Counted from the stretch's first letter, positions 48,920 to 61,876 are shown. The stretch: 64,000 nt of DNA from Brassica napus (GCF_020379485.1 NC_063447.1:62051452-62115451); one strand, 5' to 3'. Notes: generated by a model not told the origin, from the sequence alone. Translations and numbers: made by a program.

Positions 48920-50371
48920 TTTATTTCAGAACTAATTGACATTGGTTTCACTACCCTGGAAGTCTTGATTATGTGCAAGATAGTAGGACTTACCAAGAGA
49001 AGGTGTTCAATATCGTTATTGTCGAGTTCTGTTTCATCAAGAAGCGCATCCAAAAAATCGCTGTTGGAAGCATCTTTTGTGTTATTCCGCAATAATTTTT
49101 CCAAAGTTTTAGTATCGATGAACCCTCGGAAAACCTTAAGCAAATTCTCTATAAAGAACTTCATCTTCTTGGTATTACCTTGCAGATCAAGAAACCTAAG
49201 AAACGGGAAGAAGTTAGCAAGGTCTGGGCTCCCAGCAGCTTCCATGCCTCTAATAACTGAGTCATGAAATCCGTTGGATTTTTCCGAGCCGTAGCTACCG
49301 AGATCAACGGAGAAAAGAATGTTTGATATGATATTGAGAGTTGTGGTGAAAGATGCACGAGACATATGAACAGCGTCTTCTCTCTTGCTGCTTTCATCCA
49401 TGAACTTCACAAGCTCTTGCACCTTTTTCATCCGCAGAGCTTTACTGGCTTCAATACGTTGTGGCGAGAACAGGTGAGTCACCATTAGCTTTCTCAACAG
49501 TCTGAAACGAAACATAACAACAATTGATTACTGTCTTAGGGGTCTTTATTGTTGCGTTTCATGTTTAATGTTTGCATGATAATAAATTATCAGGTTAATT
49601 ATTATGTTTACAAGAATCATTAATTTGCCTTTGCTAAAATGCTAACTAAGTACGGTTTCCTGCTTTAATGTAAAAAAAAAACAATTTGAATTTTAATTGC
49701 CAATTAGGATACGGCAATTTCCCTAGTACAAACTAAGTATGTATAAAGAAAATATATTATTTAGCAAAGACAAAGCAGATATACTACAAGTCTACAACTA
49801 AAAATTGTATGGTCATTAGTTTGCGTTCAAGACCTATAACTATAGTGTATTTTCTTAAAAATGTTAACGAAATAGTCTAACTCAAAGACAAGTACATGCA
49901 TTTGATCAAAACCATCCAAAATTTTAGTAGCAAAACTCGATAGATAAAAACACTCACAGGAATTGATAGTACTTAGATTATACCTCCAACGAGCCGACGA
50001 CGGATGAAGCCATCCAACGGAAACTTTGTCGTGATTGATGGACCGTATAGAGTTAGGAGCGTCACGACCAGACAAGGTTTGATCGTGTGTTTTCAGAACC
50101 TCTCTTGCAGCTTCTGGTGAAGTTACGATCACTTTAAACGTCCAAATTTTAGATGCATGATTGGTCCATATGTTCTCGAGAGGTCCGCAAATGCACGGTG
50201 TGGGAGTTTACCGACTTGGTGAATGTTACCTATGATCGGTAAACGTGGAGGTCCAGGCGGCAGCATAGCGGATCGGGTAGAGTTCCGTCGAAATCTTACC
50301 ATGGTAAAGATAAAGAAACATGGTAGTATAAAGCAAAAGGGTAATAACAGGTTTTCTGAGACAATTTGCAT
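48143..50371 (-). pseudogene. CYP76C-type cytochrome P450 pseudogene (copy 4)
   Basis: Exon borders are retained: exon 1 49984-50371, exon 2 48994-49501 (508), exon 3 from 48757 down to about 48143. Exon 1 is 388 rather than 392 bases because TGTG is missing at 50132-50133 compared with the paralogue at 54.9 kb, a frameshift. Exon 3 has a 7-bp insertion near 48458-48464 (TACGTAATACG in place of TACG), a 4-bp insertion near 48287, and a lengthened T tract near the end. These destroy the frame before the haem-binding motif. Exon 2 is fully open, so decay is recent. The I-helix motif reads AGTETSSST, a D-to-E change. The Copia element lies 100 bp downstream. Confidence 0.9.
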
Positions 50372-52440
50372 CTTTGTTTTCTCAGTTGATAGAAACTGCA
50401 CAAAGTTGTCTATATATATAATACTTTTAGTATCTACAGTTGGTAGTTTGACCAACGAAAATGGTATTAAATATATATATGAATTTTACAATGCTTATGA
50501 AGTAGGCAATATATTATTTTTGTAAACTAAGTAGGTAATATATTATACAAACTTTATTTGAATCATCTATTTAGGTATAAGTGTCGTTTTAGGTTTCGGC
50601 ACACGGATTAAGGAAACAATTAATTTTGTACATTTTCTATAAAAAAACACTATTACCTATACAGCTAACCATATTTCAACCAATAGAAAAATAAATTTTT
50701 CATAAAATTAATAAATTTTGCATAAAATTAATAAATTTTGCATTGAAAATCGAAAACGACACTTATTTTGTAACGAAAAAAATTCTCTAAAACGATAATT
50801 AATATGAAACGGAAGGAGTAATATATTATATGTGACATTTGGCCGTTGATTTTTTGGTTACGCGTCAGTTTTGCAACTCTTATTGATTAATAGCAGTTAA
50901 TGCATTTGTTTGACCATGCATATGCATATCACAAGGTAATTAATTGTTTTGGACTATAAGGGGATTATTGGGCAAAAAATTCTTGAGGAATTATTAAATT
51001 TTGAGATTCCGTTGTTATTGGTTTGTAAATTTTTAAAATCTAAATAGAATTCATTGTTATTGGAAAAGTTTAGTTTTCATTGATTTTAAGATTCTATTAA
51101 AATCTATTGTTATTGGGATATAAATTTTCTTTGTTTTTACTCATAGTACTCAACTTTGAGAATATCATCTATACCCATAAGATTTTTGAAATCAATATAA
51201 TAAAATACACTCATATACAAAAACTCAAATTGAAGATTGAAATAATATACAAATCACAACTTTAACATAATACAATTCACAACTTAAAAACATAGAAAAA
51301 AATATTAAAAATTTAAAATAAAAATTGTAAAAATAGTTTTAAAAATCACTTTCGAATTTTTTAGAAAAAAATTTCAAAAATAATAATTCAAAATTGTTTT
51401 ACAAAAATTCAAATTTAAAACATATATTTCGAAATTATATAAAAAATATTTTTATTATTTATTATTTATATATCTATAAAGTAAAAAGTAGAAATTAAAA
51501 TTTTTGGTCATTTTATTTTTTGAAATCTTTTTTGTGAGAAAAGCTTTTTTAAAGTTGTTTAAGAATTGCCTTAATTGAAATGACTTTTTTCCATTTTTTT
51601 CTACCACCATTAATTTCTTACTTTAAAAGTTAATAACAATCAATAGAATTATATAAACAAGTAATGAAAATCTATATAAAAGTATTTGATAAAATTTGTT
51701 AAATCTAGTTAACTTGTAAAATCATCTCAACTATTAAAATCATCAAATTCCACAGAAATTCATGTTCCAATATAATGAATTTTCTTTTGTGTTAATATGG
51801 TTTTTTTTAATACTTTTTTTTGTCATCTTGTTAATATGGTATTAAACCCAAAAAATGAATACTCGAGGCGTTAAAACCTAGAAGTATTTTTTTTTTGTAA
51901 CTTGGCTTAACCTAGAAGTATTTTGATCTTTACATTTTTGTTTACTTATATTTTTTTGGCTCTAAAATTGACAGATAGTAAGTATAAATTTGTGTTACCA
52001 TATATATGCTTGTATCTGTGAAGGTTTTCAACATAATTGTTTCTGGAAAATTAAAATATGATAACGTAGTTTTATGCTTAGCTGACTATAAGAAGCTTCA
52101 TCACCAAGTTATGACAAGTTATAGCGTAGTGTCCACCGTAGAAACTTTCGTGGACGTTTTCTCTTCGTTTTGACCAACGAAGTACATACTGGTCACTGAG
52201 ATCCAAGATAACAGCGACACCACACCTAGGCTGTTTATCAAATAGGGACAGTCATCAGCGTTTTCATCTTCAGTTTGGTAATTAAGTTGTTGACGTTTTA
52301 CTTTTTGAGTTGTGGTGGTCATATTTTTTTCTTTTTGAATATAATGGTGGTCATATTGGATTACAATACAAAAACAAACTATTAAATTTCTTAAATACAT
52401 ATAAACATTATTAACCAAAAACACTATTACAAATGTTTAG
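50372..52440. other. Intergenic with MITE remnants
   Basis: About 50577-50819 is one side of a Stowaway-like MITE (ends with GAAACGGAAGGAGTA; internal ACGACACTTATTTTG). About 50957-51780 is an AT-rich block with repeated TTGTTATTGG motifs, probably a larger relative of the GTTATTGG-type MITE at 32.7 kb. Bases 52110-52440 align with sequence downstream of P450 copy 2 (31750-31910) and with 36.5-36.8 kb. No gene is seen. Confidence 0.45.
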
Positions 52441-54884
52441 TTAGTGGCGATTCGTTTTAACCGGAACCGCATTTAAAGAGTTGGCCTTGTGCAAACTAAT
52501 ACCAAAGGTTTCATCCATGTCGATGGTGTTTGGAAGCTTCCAGTCAAAGGAGTAAAGAAGAGAAACAAGCATAAGAGATACCATGTTCACAGCCAAAGGC
52601 AATCCCGGACAAATTCTTCTCCCAGCCCCAAACGGTGTTAACTCATAATCTTTACCTTTCACATCAGTTTCTTTCCCCAAAAACCTCTCTGGCTCGAACT
52701 GGGCCGGGTTCTCCCACACGTCCGGGTCTCGTCCTATGGCCCATACGTTCACCAAAACCTGAGCATTTTTAGGCACAAGGTATCCAAAAATCTCTACATC
52801 TGTTTCGGCTTTTCGCGGAAGAAGAAGAGGAACAGGTGGGTGCAAACGGAGAGTTTCTTTCAAAACCGCTTGTAAATATGGAAACTCTGAAATATTAGGC
52901 TCTTGAACCAACCCATCTTGGCCTATCATACGTTCGATCTCGGCCTGAGCTTTGGCCATCGTTATAGGGTTAGCAAGTAACTCTGCCATTGCCCATTCTA
53001 GGGTACTAGAGCTTGTGTCCGTGCCTGCTACAAACATATCCTGACATATACTCACATATTAGTGATCTCTACATTTAAGACATCTAAAAAAATTATGCGA
53101 ATCCAACTCAAAACTTTCCTCTAAAATGTTTGAACTTAATGAAAGCATCATACTTGACATATCCATCTATGATTTGTTGAAATACTATAAATCAATAAAT
53201 TTTTATAACATTAAAAAATTAATACTCTCTCCGTTCCTTAAAATACATATTCTAGAAAAAAAATTTGTTTCTAAAAAATTCATTTTTTACATTTTCAATG
53301 CATGTTTTATTAACTAATTGTAAATTTTAAAAATCTTAATTGTACGAATTAATTTTTTATTGGCTTAAAATTGTGGAAAAAAGATAAATACAAAAAATTA
53401 TGCAAATTTACTGTGTTTTATTAAAATGTGTGAAAAAACTAGAATATGAATTTTTTAGGAACAGATGGATGGAGTATATTGATATCGATTCACTATCCTA
53501 AAAAACTTGATTATATGAATGTTGGTAGGACTTACCAAGAGAAGGTGTTCAATATCATTATTGTCCGGTTCTGCTTCATCAAGAAGCGCATCCAAAAAAT
53601 CGCTAGTGGAAGCTTCTTTTGGATTTTTCCTCAATGATTTTTCCGCTGTTTTAGTATCGATGAACCCTCGGAAAACCTTGAACAACTTCCCTGTACACAA
53701 CGTCATCTTCTTGCTAGTACCTTGCAGATCAAGGGCCCCAAGAAATGGGAAGAAGTTAGCTAGGTCTGGGCTCCCAGCAGCTTCCATGACTCCAATAATT
53801 GAGTCATGAAATCCATTGGATTTTCCCGAGCCATAGCTACTGATATCAACCGAGAATAGAATGTTCGATATGATATTAAGAGTTGCGATGAAAGATGCTC
53901 GAGAAATATCAACAGCTTCTTCTCTCTTGCTGCTTTCATCCATGAACTTCACAAGCTCTTGTACCTTTTTCATACGCAGAGCTTTAGTGGCTTCAATACG
54001 CTGCGGCGAGAACAGGTGAGTCACCGACAGTTTTCTCAATAGTCTGAAACAAAACATAAAAACAATTTGATTACTGTCTTAGGGTCTTTGTTGCGTTTGA
54101 TTTTAATGTTTACATATTAATCTCTCCGTTTTATACATATACATGTTCTGGAAAATTTTGTTTCAAGTTTTATATGTATTTTAATAGATTGTAAACTTCT
54201 AAATCGTATTTATTAGGTATTCTATTGGTTTAAAATTTTAGGAAATAACTAATTACATAAATGAAAGATTTATAATCAACACTTAATATTTTTGTTTCTA
54301 AACCTCAAAACATAAGGAGACTGAGAGTTAAAACTTCTATCTTCTTAAATGTAAATAAATAATCTAACTACTAAAAGCCAACGAAAAATACAACTATATA
54401 TGCATTTGATCGAAACAATTAATCTTTATTAGCCAACTTGAGAAAAAAATAAGCAAAAACCTACATAGAAAATAATCAATAGTAAAAAGTACCTCCAACG
54501 AGCGGACGACGGATGAATCCACGCGACGGAAACTTTGTGGTGATTGATGGACCGTACCGCGTTAGGAGACATACGGCCAGACAAGATGTGGTCGTGTGTT
54601 CTTAGAACCTCTCTTGCAGCTTCTGATGAAGTTATTATCACTGTGTTTAAACGTCCAAACTTTAGTCGCATAATTGGTCCATATGTTCTCGAGAGGTCCG
54701 AGAATGAACGGTGAGGGAGTTTGCCGACTTGGTGAATGTTACCTATGATCGGTAACCGTGGAGGTCCAGGCGGTAGCATGGCGGATCCGGTAGAGTTCCA
54801 TTGGATTCTTACCGTGATAAAGATAAAGAAACATGATAGGATAAGGCAAAAGGGCAAGACCAGATTTTCTGAGACAAGTTCCAT
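52441..54884 (-). CDS. CYP76C-type cytochrome P450 (copy 5), intact
   Basis: Exons 54493-54884 (392), 53536-54043 (508) and 52441-53040 (600) give 499 residues with no stop. Membrane anchor [17 protein letters not shown], hinge [14 protein letters not shown]-helix AGTDTSSST, ExxR in [17 protein letters not shown], haem ligand in [10 protein letters not shown] (cysteine about residue 444). Ends VKTNRH. Identical exon lengths to copy 2 and close similarity show a tandem relationship. ER-bound monoterpenol oxidation is inferred from the family. Intron 2 contains a Stowaway-like MITE, and intron 1 another, decayed. Confidence 0.92.
53223..53476. mobile_element. Stowaway-like MITE in intron 2 of P450 copy 5
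   Basis: Element 53225-53474 between TA dinucleotides. The left end is CTCTCTCCGTTCCTTAAAAT and the right end AGGAACAGATGGATGGAG, with internal TATTCTAG facing CTAGAATA. The absence of this insert in the equivalent intron of copies 2 and 4 suggests insertion after duplication. Confidence 0.75.
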
Positions 54885-56559
54885 CTTTGTTTTCTCAGTT
54901 GATAGAAACAACAAAAAGCTATATAGATATATCTCTCTTTTTTTTTGTGAATTAAAGGTATATCATATTTCTACTTTCTACTGTTGGTAGTTGACCACCG
55001 AAATGGATATTATATTATACATCAGCTACTGAGGTACAGCAACGAAAATAAGTTAAATGAATTTTGTTAGAAAACTATATGTATCTTATTACTAAATTAC
55101 AGTATGTGGCATTTGGGTGATTACTGGGTGCATGTTAGTTTTGTAATTCGTATTAAATTAATAGAGTAGCAGTTAGCTATTTGTGCCACCATGCGTATCT
55201 CGACCTAATCAATTAATGAGGCATCAAATCCCAAGAGAGGGAGAGAAAGTTTAAATTTAAAATTTAAAATTTAAAAAATTATTTAAAATTTAATGTTATT
55301 AAACTTGACATTTCATAAAATACTCTAAAATTTACCTTTTATTAAAAATATTCTAAATTATGACTTTCGTAAGTTTTTCATTAGTTTCAGATTATTTAGA
55401 TAGTGTTTTTAGCTATGAAAAAAAAAATTAAAGTTTTAAATGAAGCTTTAAAGTGTTTTAACAAAAATCATAGTAGATTTATCAATTCATCTAAAAATTT
55501 AATAAAATTAGTTCACTTCCATTTCTTGATTAAATACATCACCTAGATTTTTCCAATTAACAGTTTTAATTACATTATAAAACTGGATTTTATTTAGTTG
55601 AATTAATTTTAACTAGTTAAAAACTGTGTGGTTAACAATATATCGGCTAAAATCATAGTCTATGGATAGTTAAATTTATAACTATCGATTAATATGGAAA
55701 AAAAAGTTTGTTACTTTCAATTCAGAAAGAAATAAATTTACAATTTTCGGCTCATATAAATCTAACACTAGGATATGATAGTTCCAATAGTGAAATAGAT
55801 CGTGAAATATATTGAACAAACTTCTTTCATCATGATGACAATTTTTTTTTTGAAATTTTTGAAGATACATTAAATAAGAGAATCCTCCATGGCTGAATCA
55901 TGGCGTAGTGTCCATGTTACTCTAGGCAAAGGAATGGATTTTCAATTAAAAGGCGATAGTGAGCAATTACAACAGATCTATAAAGATCTGCAAAGCTACC
56001 GGACGGACAGTGCAACCGTTGTAATTGCATAATGACGAAGAATTATATATTTGTCCTCGTATTACTTACACTCAAGTACTCAACTATACTAAATTCCAGA
56101 AATTATATCCTATCATTCCATATATAACTTTTAGTTGTTACCAGTTACGCCTTTAGTGTAGTGTAAATTATATTAGTTGAAGATCAACATCTTCCTCGGT
56201 GGGGGGCCTAGGTAAGACTAAAGTGAACGACGCCGTTTTGGAGCTTTCAGTAACCTGAATGGAGAATAAAAAGAAAGCACCACTGGTGCGTAACACAAAG
56301 GCAATTCTGAGTTCTTCGTCGCACACCAAACTTTAATGTGTGGACATTTGAGTCTATCAGATTATTTTACATGAATTTTGGTTTTGACTACATGAATTTT
56401 GGTTGTGACTTACAGTGTTCTATTACATCGAACCCCATTTTTGTAAGGTTTCTATAATTTGAAATTATTTTTTAATTTAACTTATAGTGTGCCATGAATA
56501 GCATGATTTCTGAAATTATTACAAGTACTAAACAAGAGAAAATATAGCAATAGTAACGG
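54885..56559. other. Intergenic between P450 copies 5 and 6
   Basis: AT-rich, no gene. Bases about 55890-56220 resemble 36.8-37.9 kb, again flanking DNA shared between P450 units. A short repeated AATTTAAAA tract lies at 55254-55295. Confidence 0.4.
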
Positions 56560-58986
56560 TCAACTAATGACGCGTTTCTTGACAGGCACAGCATGTAAGG
56601 CATTGGTCTTATGCAATGTGAGGCCGAAGCTCTCGTCCATATCCAAGTCCTCAGAAGCCACGCCGTTTGGAAGCTTCCAGTCAAATGAATAGAGAAGGGA
56701 AGCAAGCATGAGATGCACTGTCTTCACAGCCAAAGGCAATCCAGGACAAATTCGTCGTCCAGCCCCAAACGGTGTAAGCTCATAGTCTCTGCCTTTCACA
56801 TCAGTATCTTTCCCCAAAAATCTTTCTGGTTCGAACCGGTTTGGATTCTCCCACGTACTCGGGTCTCGTCCTACAGCCCACACATTCACCAAAACCTGAG
56901 TGTCTTTAGGCACAAGAAATCCAAGAATCTCCACATCTGTTTCTGCTTTTCGTGGGAGGAGAAGCGGAGCAGGTGGATGGAGACGGAAAGTTTCTTTAAC
57001 TACAGCTTGTAAATATGGAAGTTGTGAGATATCAGACTCTTGGACGACACCATTTTGGCCTATCACACTGTCGATCTCGTCTTGAACTTTTGTCATTGCT
57101 TTTGGATTTTGGAGTAGTTCTGTCATTGCCCATTCTACGGTACTGGAGTTTGTGTCCGTGCCGGCTGAAAATAGGTCCTGACAGATAGATGCACATACTT
57201 AAATTCAGATATACTAAAAGTGCAATTTCCTACACAATTATAAGAATAAATGGTGGAATTTGATACATTGTAAAATAATTTCGATTTTAAGAGAAAAATA
57301 GTGGAGGCCAATTCCACTTATTCTGCTAAACAGAATGACTGAATTTGCAAAGATTTTTTTTTTGAAATAATTGTTTCTCTACTATTTAGTAGATGAATTA
57401 GTTTCTAAACAAAAGTATTCCTCTTTCATCTTTGATTCTTTATTCCACTTATTTGTTCCACTAATTCCTCTATTAATAACCTTTTTTTTTTCTCCAAGCT
57501 ATAATATAGATTTCAGTTATTCTAAATTTTCATTTCATTGAAATTTTTAATAAATTACTTCGGCATACATATTCCATTAGGAAACTGATGTGTTTGAATA
57601 TGAAGCTTGATTAAAAGAAATAGCATCTCCAAACCAATTTGGCACCAAGATGATTTATCTTGAGTGTGGATTATGATTATATATCCGAATCTTTTGTAAT
57701 GTTCATTCATGTGACCATATCATGCAAAATAAGAGAAGACTTACGAGAAGAAGGTGTTCAGTCTGATACATGTTTAGCTCAGCTTCATCTCCTTGGTTGA
57801 GATCAATAAGCGCATCCAGAAAATCCTTGCTCGAAACATCTTTATTCTCCGTCTGCAATGAGTTTCCCTTGATTCGATCATCGTACAATCTTCTGAAAGC
57901 CCTAAACAACCTCTCCGAGCAGTCCTTGAACTTCTTTCTAGTACCTTGCACGTCAAAAAATCTCATAAATGGGAAAAAGTTAGCAAGTTCTGTATTTCCT
58001 GCAGATTCCATGACACCAATCACCATGTCCTGGAAGTCACTGGACTTCCTGGAGTCGTAGTTACCGAGGTCGATTGAAAACAAAATATTCGAAATAATAT
58101 TGAGGGCTGTGACGAAGGATGCACGAGAAATGTCAACAGCTTCTTCTCTATCACTGCATTCACTCACGAAGTTGATTAGTTCTTGCACCTTCTTCATCCG
58201 TAGAGCTTGGGTGGCCTCGATACGCTGTGGTGAGAACAGATGCGTAACTGATATTTTTCTCAACAGCCTGAAAAATATAACATGATTTTTTAATCAAACA
58301 CACAAATCTATTGGTTCTGTTAAAAACGGAAAACGAATATGATATTTTGGTAATGGCCATATAGCTCAGTTGGTAAAGCATATGACAAATAAAAAGACTA
58401 CAATTAGGAAAAGAAAAAAAAAACTTAGCGCGGTTACCTCAAACCACTTAGACCGATGTTTCATCAGTCCTAGCTACTGGATTTGAGTTCAAGTCTAGTG
58501 CTACGTTTTATTAGGAGAACGATTTTACAATATTTGGATTTTATCGACAGTCTTATCTAGTTGATAGATAAGAAAAAAAACAATGAGTTACCTCCAAAGA
58601 GGAGACGACGGATGAAGCCAAGCGACGGAAAAAGAATGATGATCAATGGATCGTACGGCTTCATTCCAGTAGCGGCCAGACAAGATTTGGTCGTGCGTTC
58701 GTAGAACCTCTCTTGCAGCGTTTGGTGAAGCTATAACAACTGTGTTTAGACATCCAAGCTTAATACTCATTACTGGTCCATATGTTTTCGAGAGGTGTGC
58801 AAATGAGCGGTGTGGGTTCTTTCCAACAAGGTGCATGTTTCCGATGATGGGTAACCTTGGAGGTCCTGGAGGCAGCGTTGCGGCACCACGAGAGCTCCTT
58901 CGGGATCTGACGGTGGTGAAGATAAGGAAACATGATAAGATAAAGCAAAAGAAAAGAAACAGAGCTTGTCCTGAGATGATGTCCAT
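56560..58986 (-). CDS. CYP76C1: CYP76C1-like cytochrome P450 (copy 6), intact
   Basis: Exons 58592-58986 (395), 57745-58267 (523) and 56560-57177 (618) give 511 residues. The N-terminus [20 protein letters not shown] closely matches what I remember of Arabidopsis CYP76C1, a flower-expressed linalool oxidase. Hinge [14 protein letters not shown]-helix [48 protein letters not shown] with the haem cysteine at about residue 450; ends KKRVIS. It is the most upstream member of the cluster and the most divergent in sequence from copies 1-5. No defects seen. Intron 1 contains a tRNA-like SINE fragment. The gene symbol is a best match from memory; another CYP76C member is possible. Confidence 0.88.
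58350..58515 (+). repeat. tRNA-like SINE fragment in P450 intron
   Basis: Within intron 1 of copy 6. GGCCATATAGCTCAGTTGGT and AAAGC form a tRNA-type box A. GAGTTCAAGTCTAG near 58486 is a weak box B about 115 bases later, with an A-rich insert between. It does not fold as a tRNA gene. Probably a tRNA-derived SINE or rearranged tRNA relic. Confidence 0.45.
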
Positions 58987-59032
58987 CAGTGTGTTCTCAA
59001 ATGATAATAAAACTACACAAATATAATCACTA

Positions 59033-60016
59033 CTAGGGTCGGCCCGCCCGTAGAGCGTAATATTAGTTAATTTGATATTCACTAAATGTTCGAGTTGAAA
59101 TTTGTTTTAAGATTCAAAATTTTGGTTATCTATTATGTGTTACTTATTAGTATGCGGTGGTATAGTTGTTTTTCGATTATTCTTGCTTTGGTATTGTATC
59201 AAATTAACTAATTGTCCAACTCATAATTATAGATGTACAAATGTGGATTTGTGATAAAGTTTGATGACAATACTGTTTTTTCTTTTTAATTCTTATTCAT
59301 AGTGGAGTGTGCATGTGTCAGAAAGAGGCATATAACAACTTTTATGTTTTTGCGTATGGATTTTAAATATATATTATTTTGTATAATGCATACTTGCTCT
59401 ACAGCATTTGCTTGTAAACTAAAAAAACTGTTTTCTATATTTTTAAAAGAGAAAATATTTAGTCTATAATATAACATGGACATATGTATTGACTATATAT
59501 AGAAGTTGAGTGTTATTTTAAAATGACATATGTATAGAGGTTTTTCAACCATTACTTCACTGGCACAAAACATTTATAACTGTAAATATCTTCTTTTAAA
59601 AGCAAAACTAATAAAAACGTGTACAACAAATGTATTTTGATATATATTATATGCATCAAGTTATAAAGGTTGAAAACATTGCAAAACTGTTTGGAGCAAA
59701 GTTTTTAACTTCACGATCTTCATCTTGACGTCAGTTCAGTGTCGGCCCTGGCCACAAGTAGAAGAAGCATGGGCTTCCAGCCGACACGATAATAAGTATT
59801 TTCGCGGCCACATATTTATAAAAAGTGACTTCAGCCTAGTGGTTCTAAGAGAAATTACCAGTGCTAGAGGTACTGGGTTCGATTACCCCTGACTGCATTC
59901 ATTTATTTTGGCTCCAAATATAAAATGGGACACGTGTCACTCCCATAACGCACGACTTGATGACGTGGCTTCACGGGAGAGAGGCGAACATTTCTTTATA
60001 TATATAGATAGATAGA
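59033..60016 (-). mobile_element. Small Helitron, minus orientation
   Basis: Read on the minus strand the element begins TCTATCTATCTATATATATA after an A and ends in GGCCGACCCTAG followed by T, the A|TC...CTAG|T rule of Helitrons. Twelve bases before the end is a hairpin, CGCTC-TAC-GGGCG. Length 984 bp, no helicase, so non-autonomous. An internal segment at 59830-59885 has a GGGTTCGATTACC box-B-like motif. The 3' end lies only about 50 bp upstream of the CYP76C1-like start codon. Confidence 0.6.
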
Positions 60017-61014
60017 TCCCCTATATATTAACATGGAGGATCACAACATGTGTTGTTTTCGTAGTCACGTATTATGATTCTTAGAAAAATAAGTTGGTCC
60101 ATATAAATTTATTATATTTTTTATTAGACTAATTATCATATGGATTAGTAGTGTACAAAAAAATATTCTCAATTCTTTCCTTAAATAAAAGCTACGGAAT
60201 TACTTAATATGATTAACATATGACAATTAATGATTATTAATAATACATATTTGATAACAATTTTTGTATTCTCTCTTTATTATTTAATTTTATATTAATA
60301 AAAAATAAAAAAATCACATTAAACATATAATAAAAAAATATATTTTTTTATATGTTATATTTTGAATTTTTTAAAAGACTAAAAATTACTAAAAATGGTA
60401 AAAATTTCACATTAAAAGTTTGTGATCAATGGTTTAACATTTTTTTATTCAAGCAAAATACAAATGATCATAAATCATATGAACTATATAATATATTAAT
60501 TTCAAATTTTGCATTGAAAATTATTCATAATTTTATATTATATAAAATATATATAATATATTAATTTCAAAATTTGCATTGAAAACTTATTGAGATCTTA
60601 ATATTTTAATTTTGAAAATTTTATTTAAAAATCTCACATTAAAATTTTTTGATTAACAATTTAAATTTTTGGTACAGTAAATATACAAATGTTAATAAAA
60701 TCATATTAGTAGGAAGTGTCACCGATAAATATTTATATTAAAATATATTATATATATATATCAATGTCAATATTACTATAGTTTAATTATATACCATATA
60801 AAATAAATAAAATGATTGTTTTGATTTATTTACCAAAAATATGATTGTAAATAAATAATAGATATTGGTTTTGATTTATGTGGTTACTCTAATATATATA
60901 TTTTTATATATAAATTATTTTTAAATAGGTGGTTTCAATGGATCCTGGACATCATCATCTCAAGACGAGTTTTATCATGTTATGATGTTTCCTTATTTTT
61001 ATTTTTATTTTTTG
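60017..61014. repeat. AT-rich repeat related to the 28-31 kb block
   Basis: Bases about 60180-60400 repeat the sequence family at 28.7-30.5 kb (CTTAAATAAAAGCTACGGAA, TATATGTTATATTTTGAA). It starts at 60017 with TCCCCTATATATTAACATGG after an A, a possible Helitron 5' end abutting the previous element. No 3' terminus was identified. No gene. Confidence 0.45.
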
Positions 61015-61876
61015 CAACATGTTTCCTTATCTTTTTTTTTTCTCTGAATATTTAATATTAAAGGTCAAAGCCCATCCGAAAACATTACAATAAGAAGTCC
61101 AAACATCCGGCCCAACTAAAAAAAACCACATACGGGCTTAAAGTCCAAACTCCACAGCCCAAAAGCTGGAAACCCTAGTCTTCCCAAGCTAACCGACGTC
61201 AACGGCGTCGCACACCACCAGACCGAGACTGTGCGACCTTCACCGCTCGAGAACCTTCATCGGAGAGCATCCATCGATCTAACACATCGAGATCTCGTCC
61301 GAAACCCAAACCAAACGGTTCACCACACACCAACACAGATCTATGATATCACTCGAACAAATAAACGCCTACAATCAATCCATCACCTCCGACATCCATG
61401 CAGCGGTTTCAGATGATAGATCAAGAGGCAGAGAGGCTTTGAAGTGCAGACTCATAGATCGAGAAGAAAAAGAATAAAAACCGGGAGCCAACGAAACAAA
61501 ACCGGAGAAGGCGATACTAGAGGAGCTACCACCCCCCCCCCCCCGGGAAAACAAGCCGACGACAGCGGTACTGACAAAGCCACCGCCTCCCGAAAACAAA
61601 TGCCGACGATAATAGAGATGTGGAAGCCTCTACCTCTCGGAAACAAAGCCGGCTGCGACGGAGCTGTCAAAATCTCCACCTCTCGGAACCGGAGAACCAC
61701 CAAAAATTACAAACAAAACTAAAACGAGAGAAGAGGAAGGCTTAAACAGAAAACAGACCGGACCGACAGTGGCTGTGGAAGCCCACTCCGCCGGCCGACG
61801 ATACTTTTCTCGTCGGTGGCTGTGTTGCTCACGCTACTAACTAGTTTAGAGTGTACCTCAACATGTTTCCTTATCT
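61015..61876 (-). mobile_element. Non-autonomous retroposon with 18-bp target duplication
   Basis: CAACATGTTTCCTTATCT is present at 61015-61032 and 61859-61876. The insert 61033-61858 (826 bp) has a T run at its left edge, a poly(A) tail on the minus strand after AATATTAAATATTCAGAG. The body is GC-rich relative to the region and contains a run of 14 C at 61528-61541. It lacks a long open frame or recognisable LINE domain. It resembles an internally deleted LINE keeping only the ends, or a retroposed non-coding transcript. Confidence 0.8.

Noticed and set aside
58358..58430. tRNA gene in the P450 intron
   Set aside because: Box A is good, but no acceptor stem, anticodon arm or properly spaced box B follows.
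61444..61722. Basic 92-codon frame in the 61-kb retroposon
   Set aside because: Crosses the C14 tract and lies on the opposite strand to the poly(A)-tailed transcript; a chance frame in GC-rich sequence.
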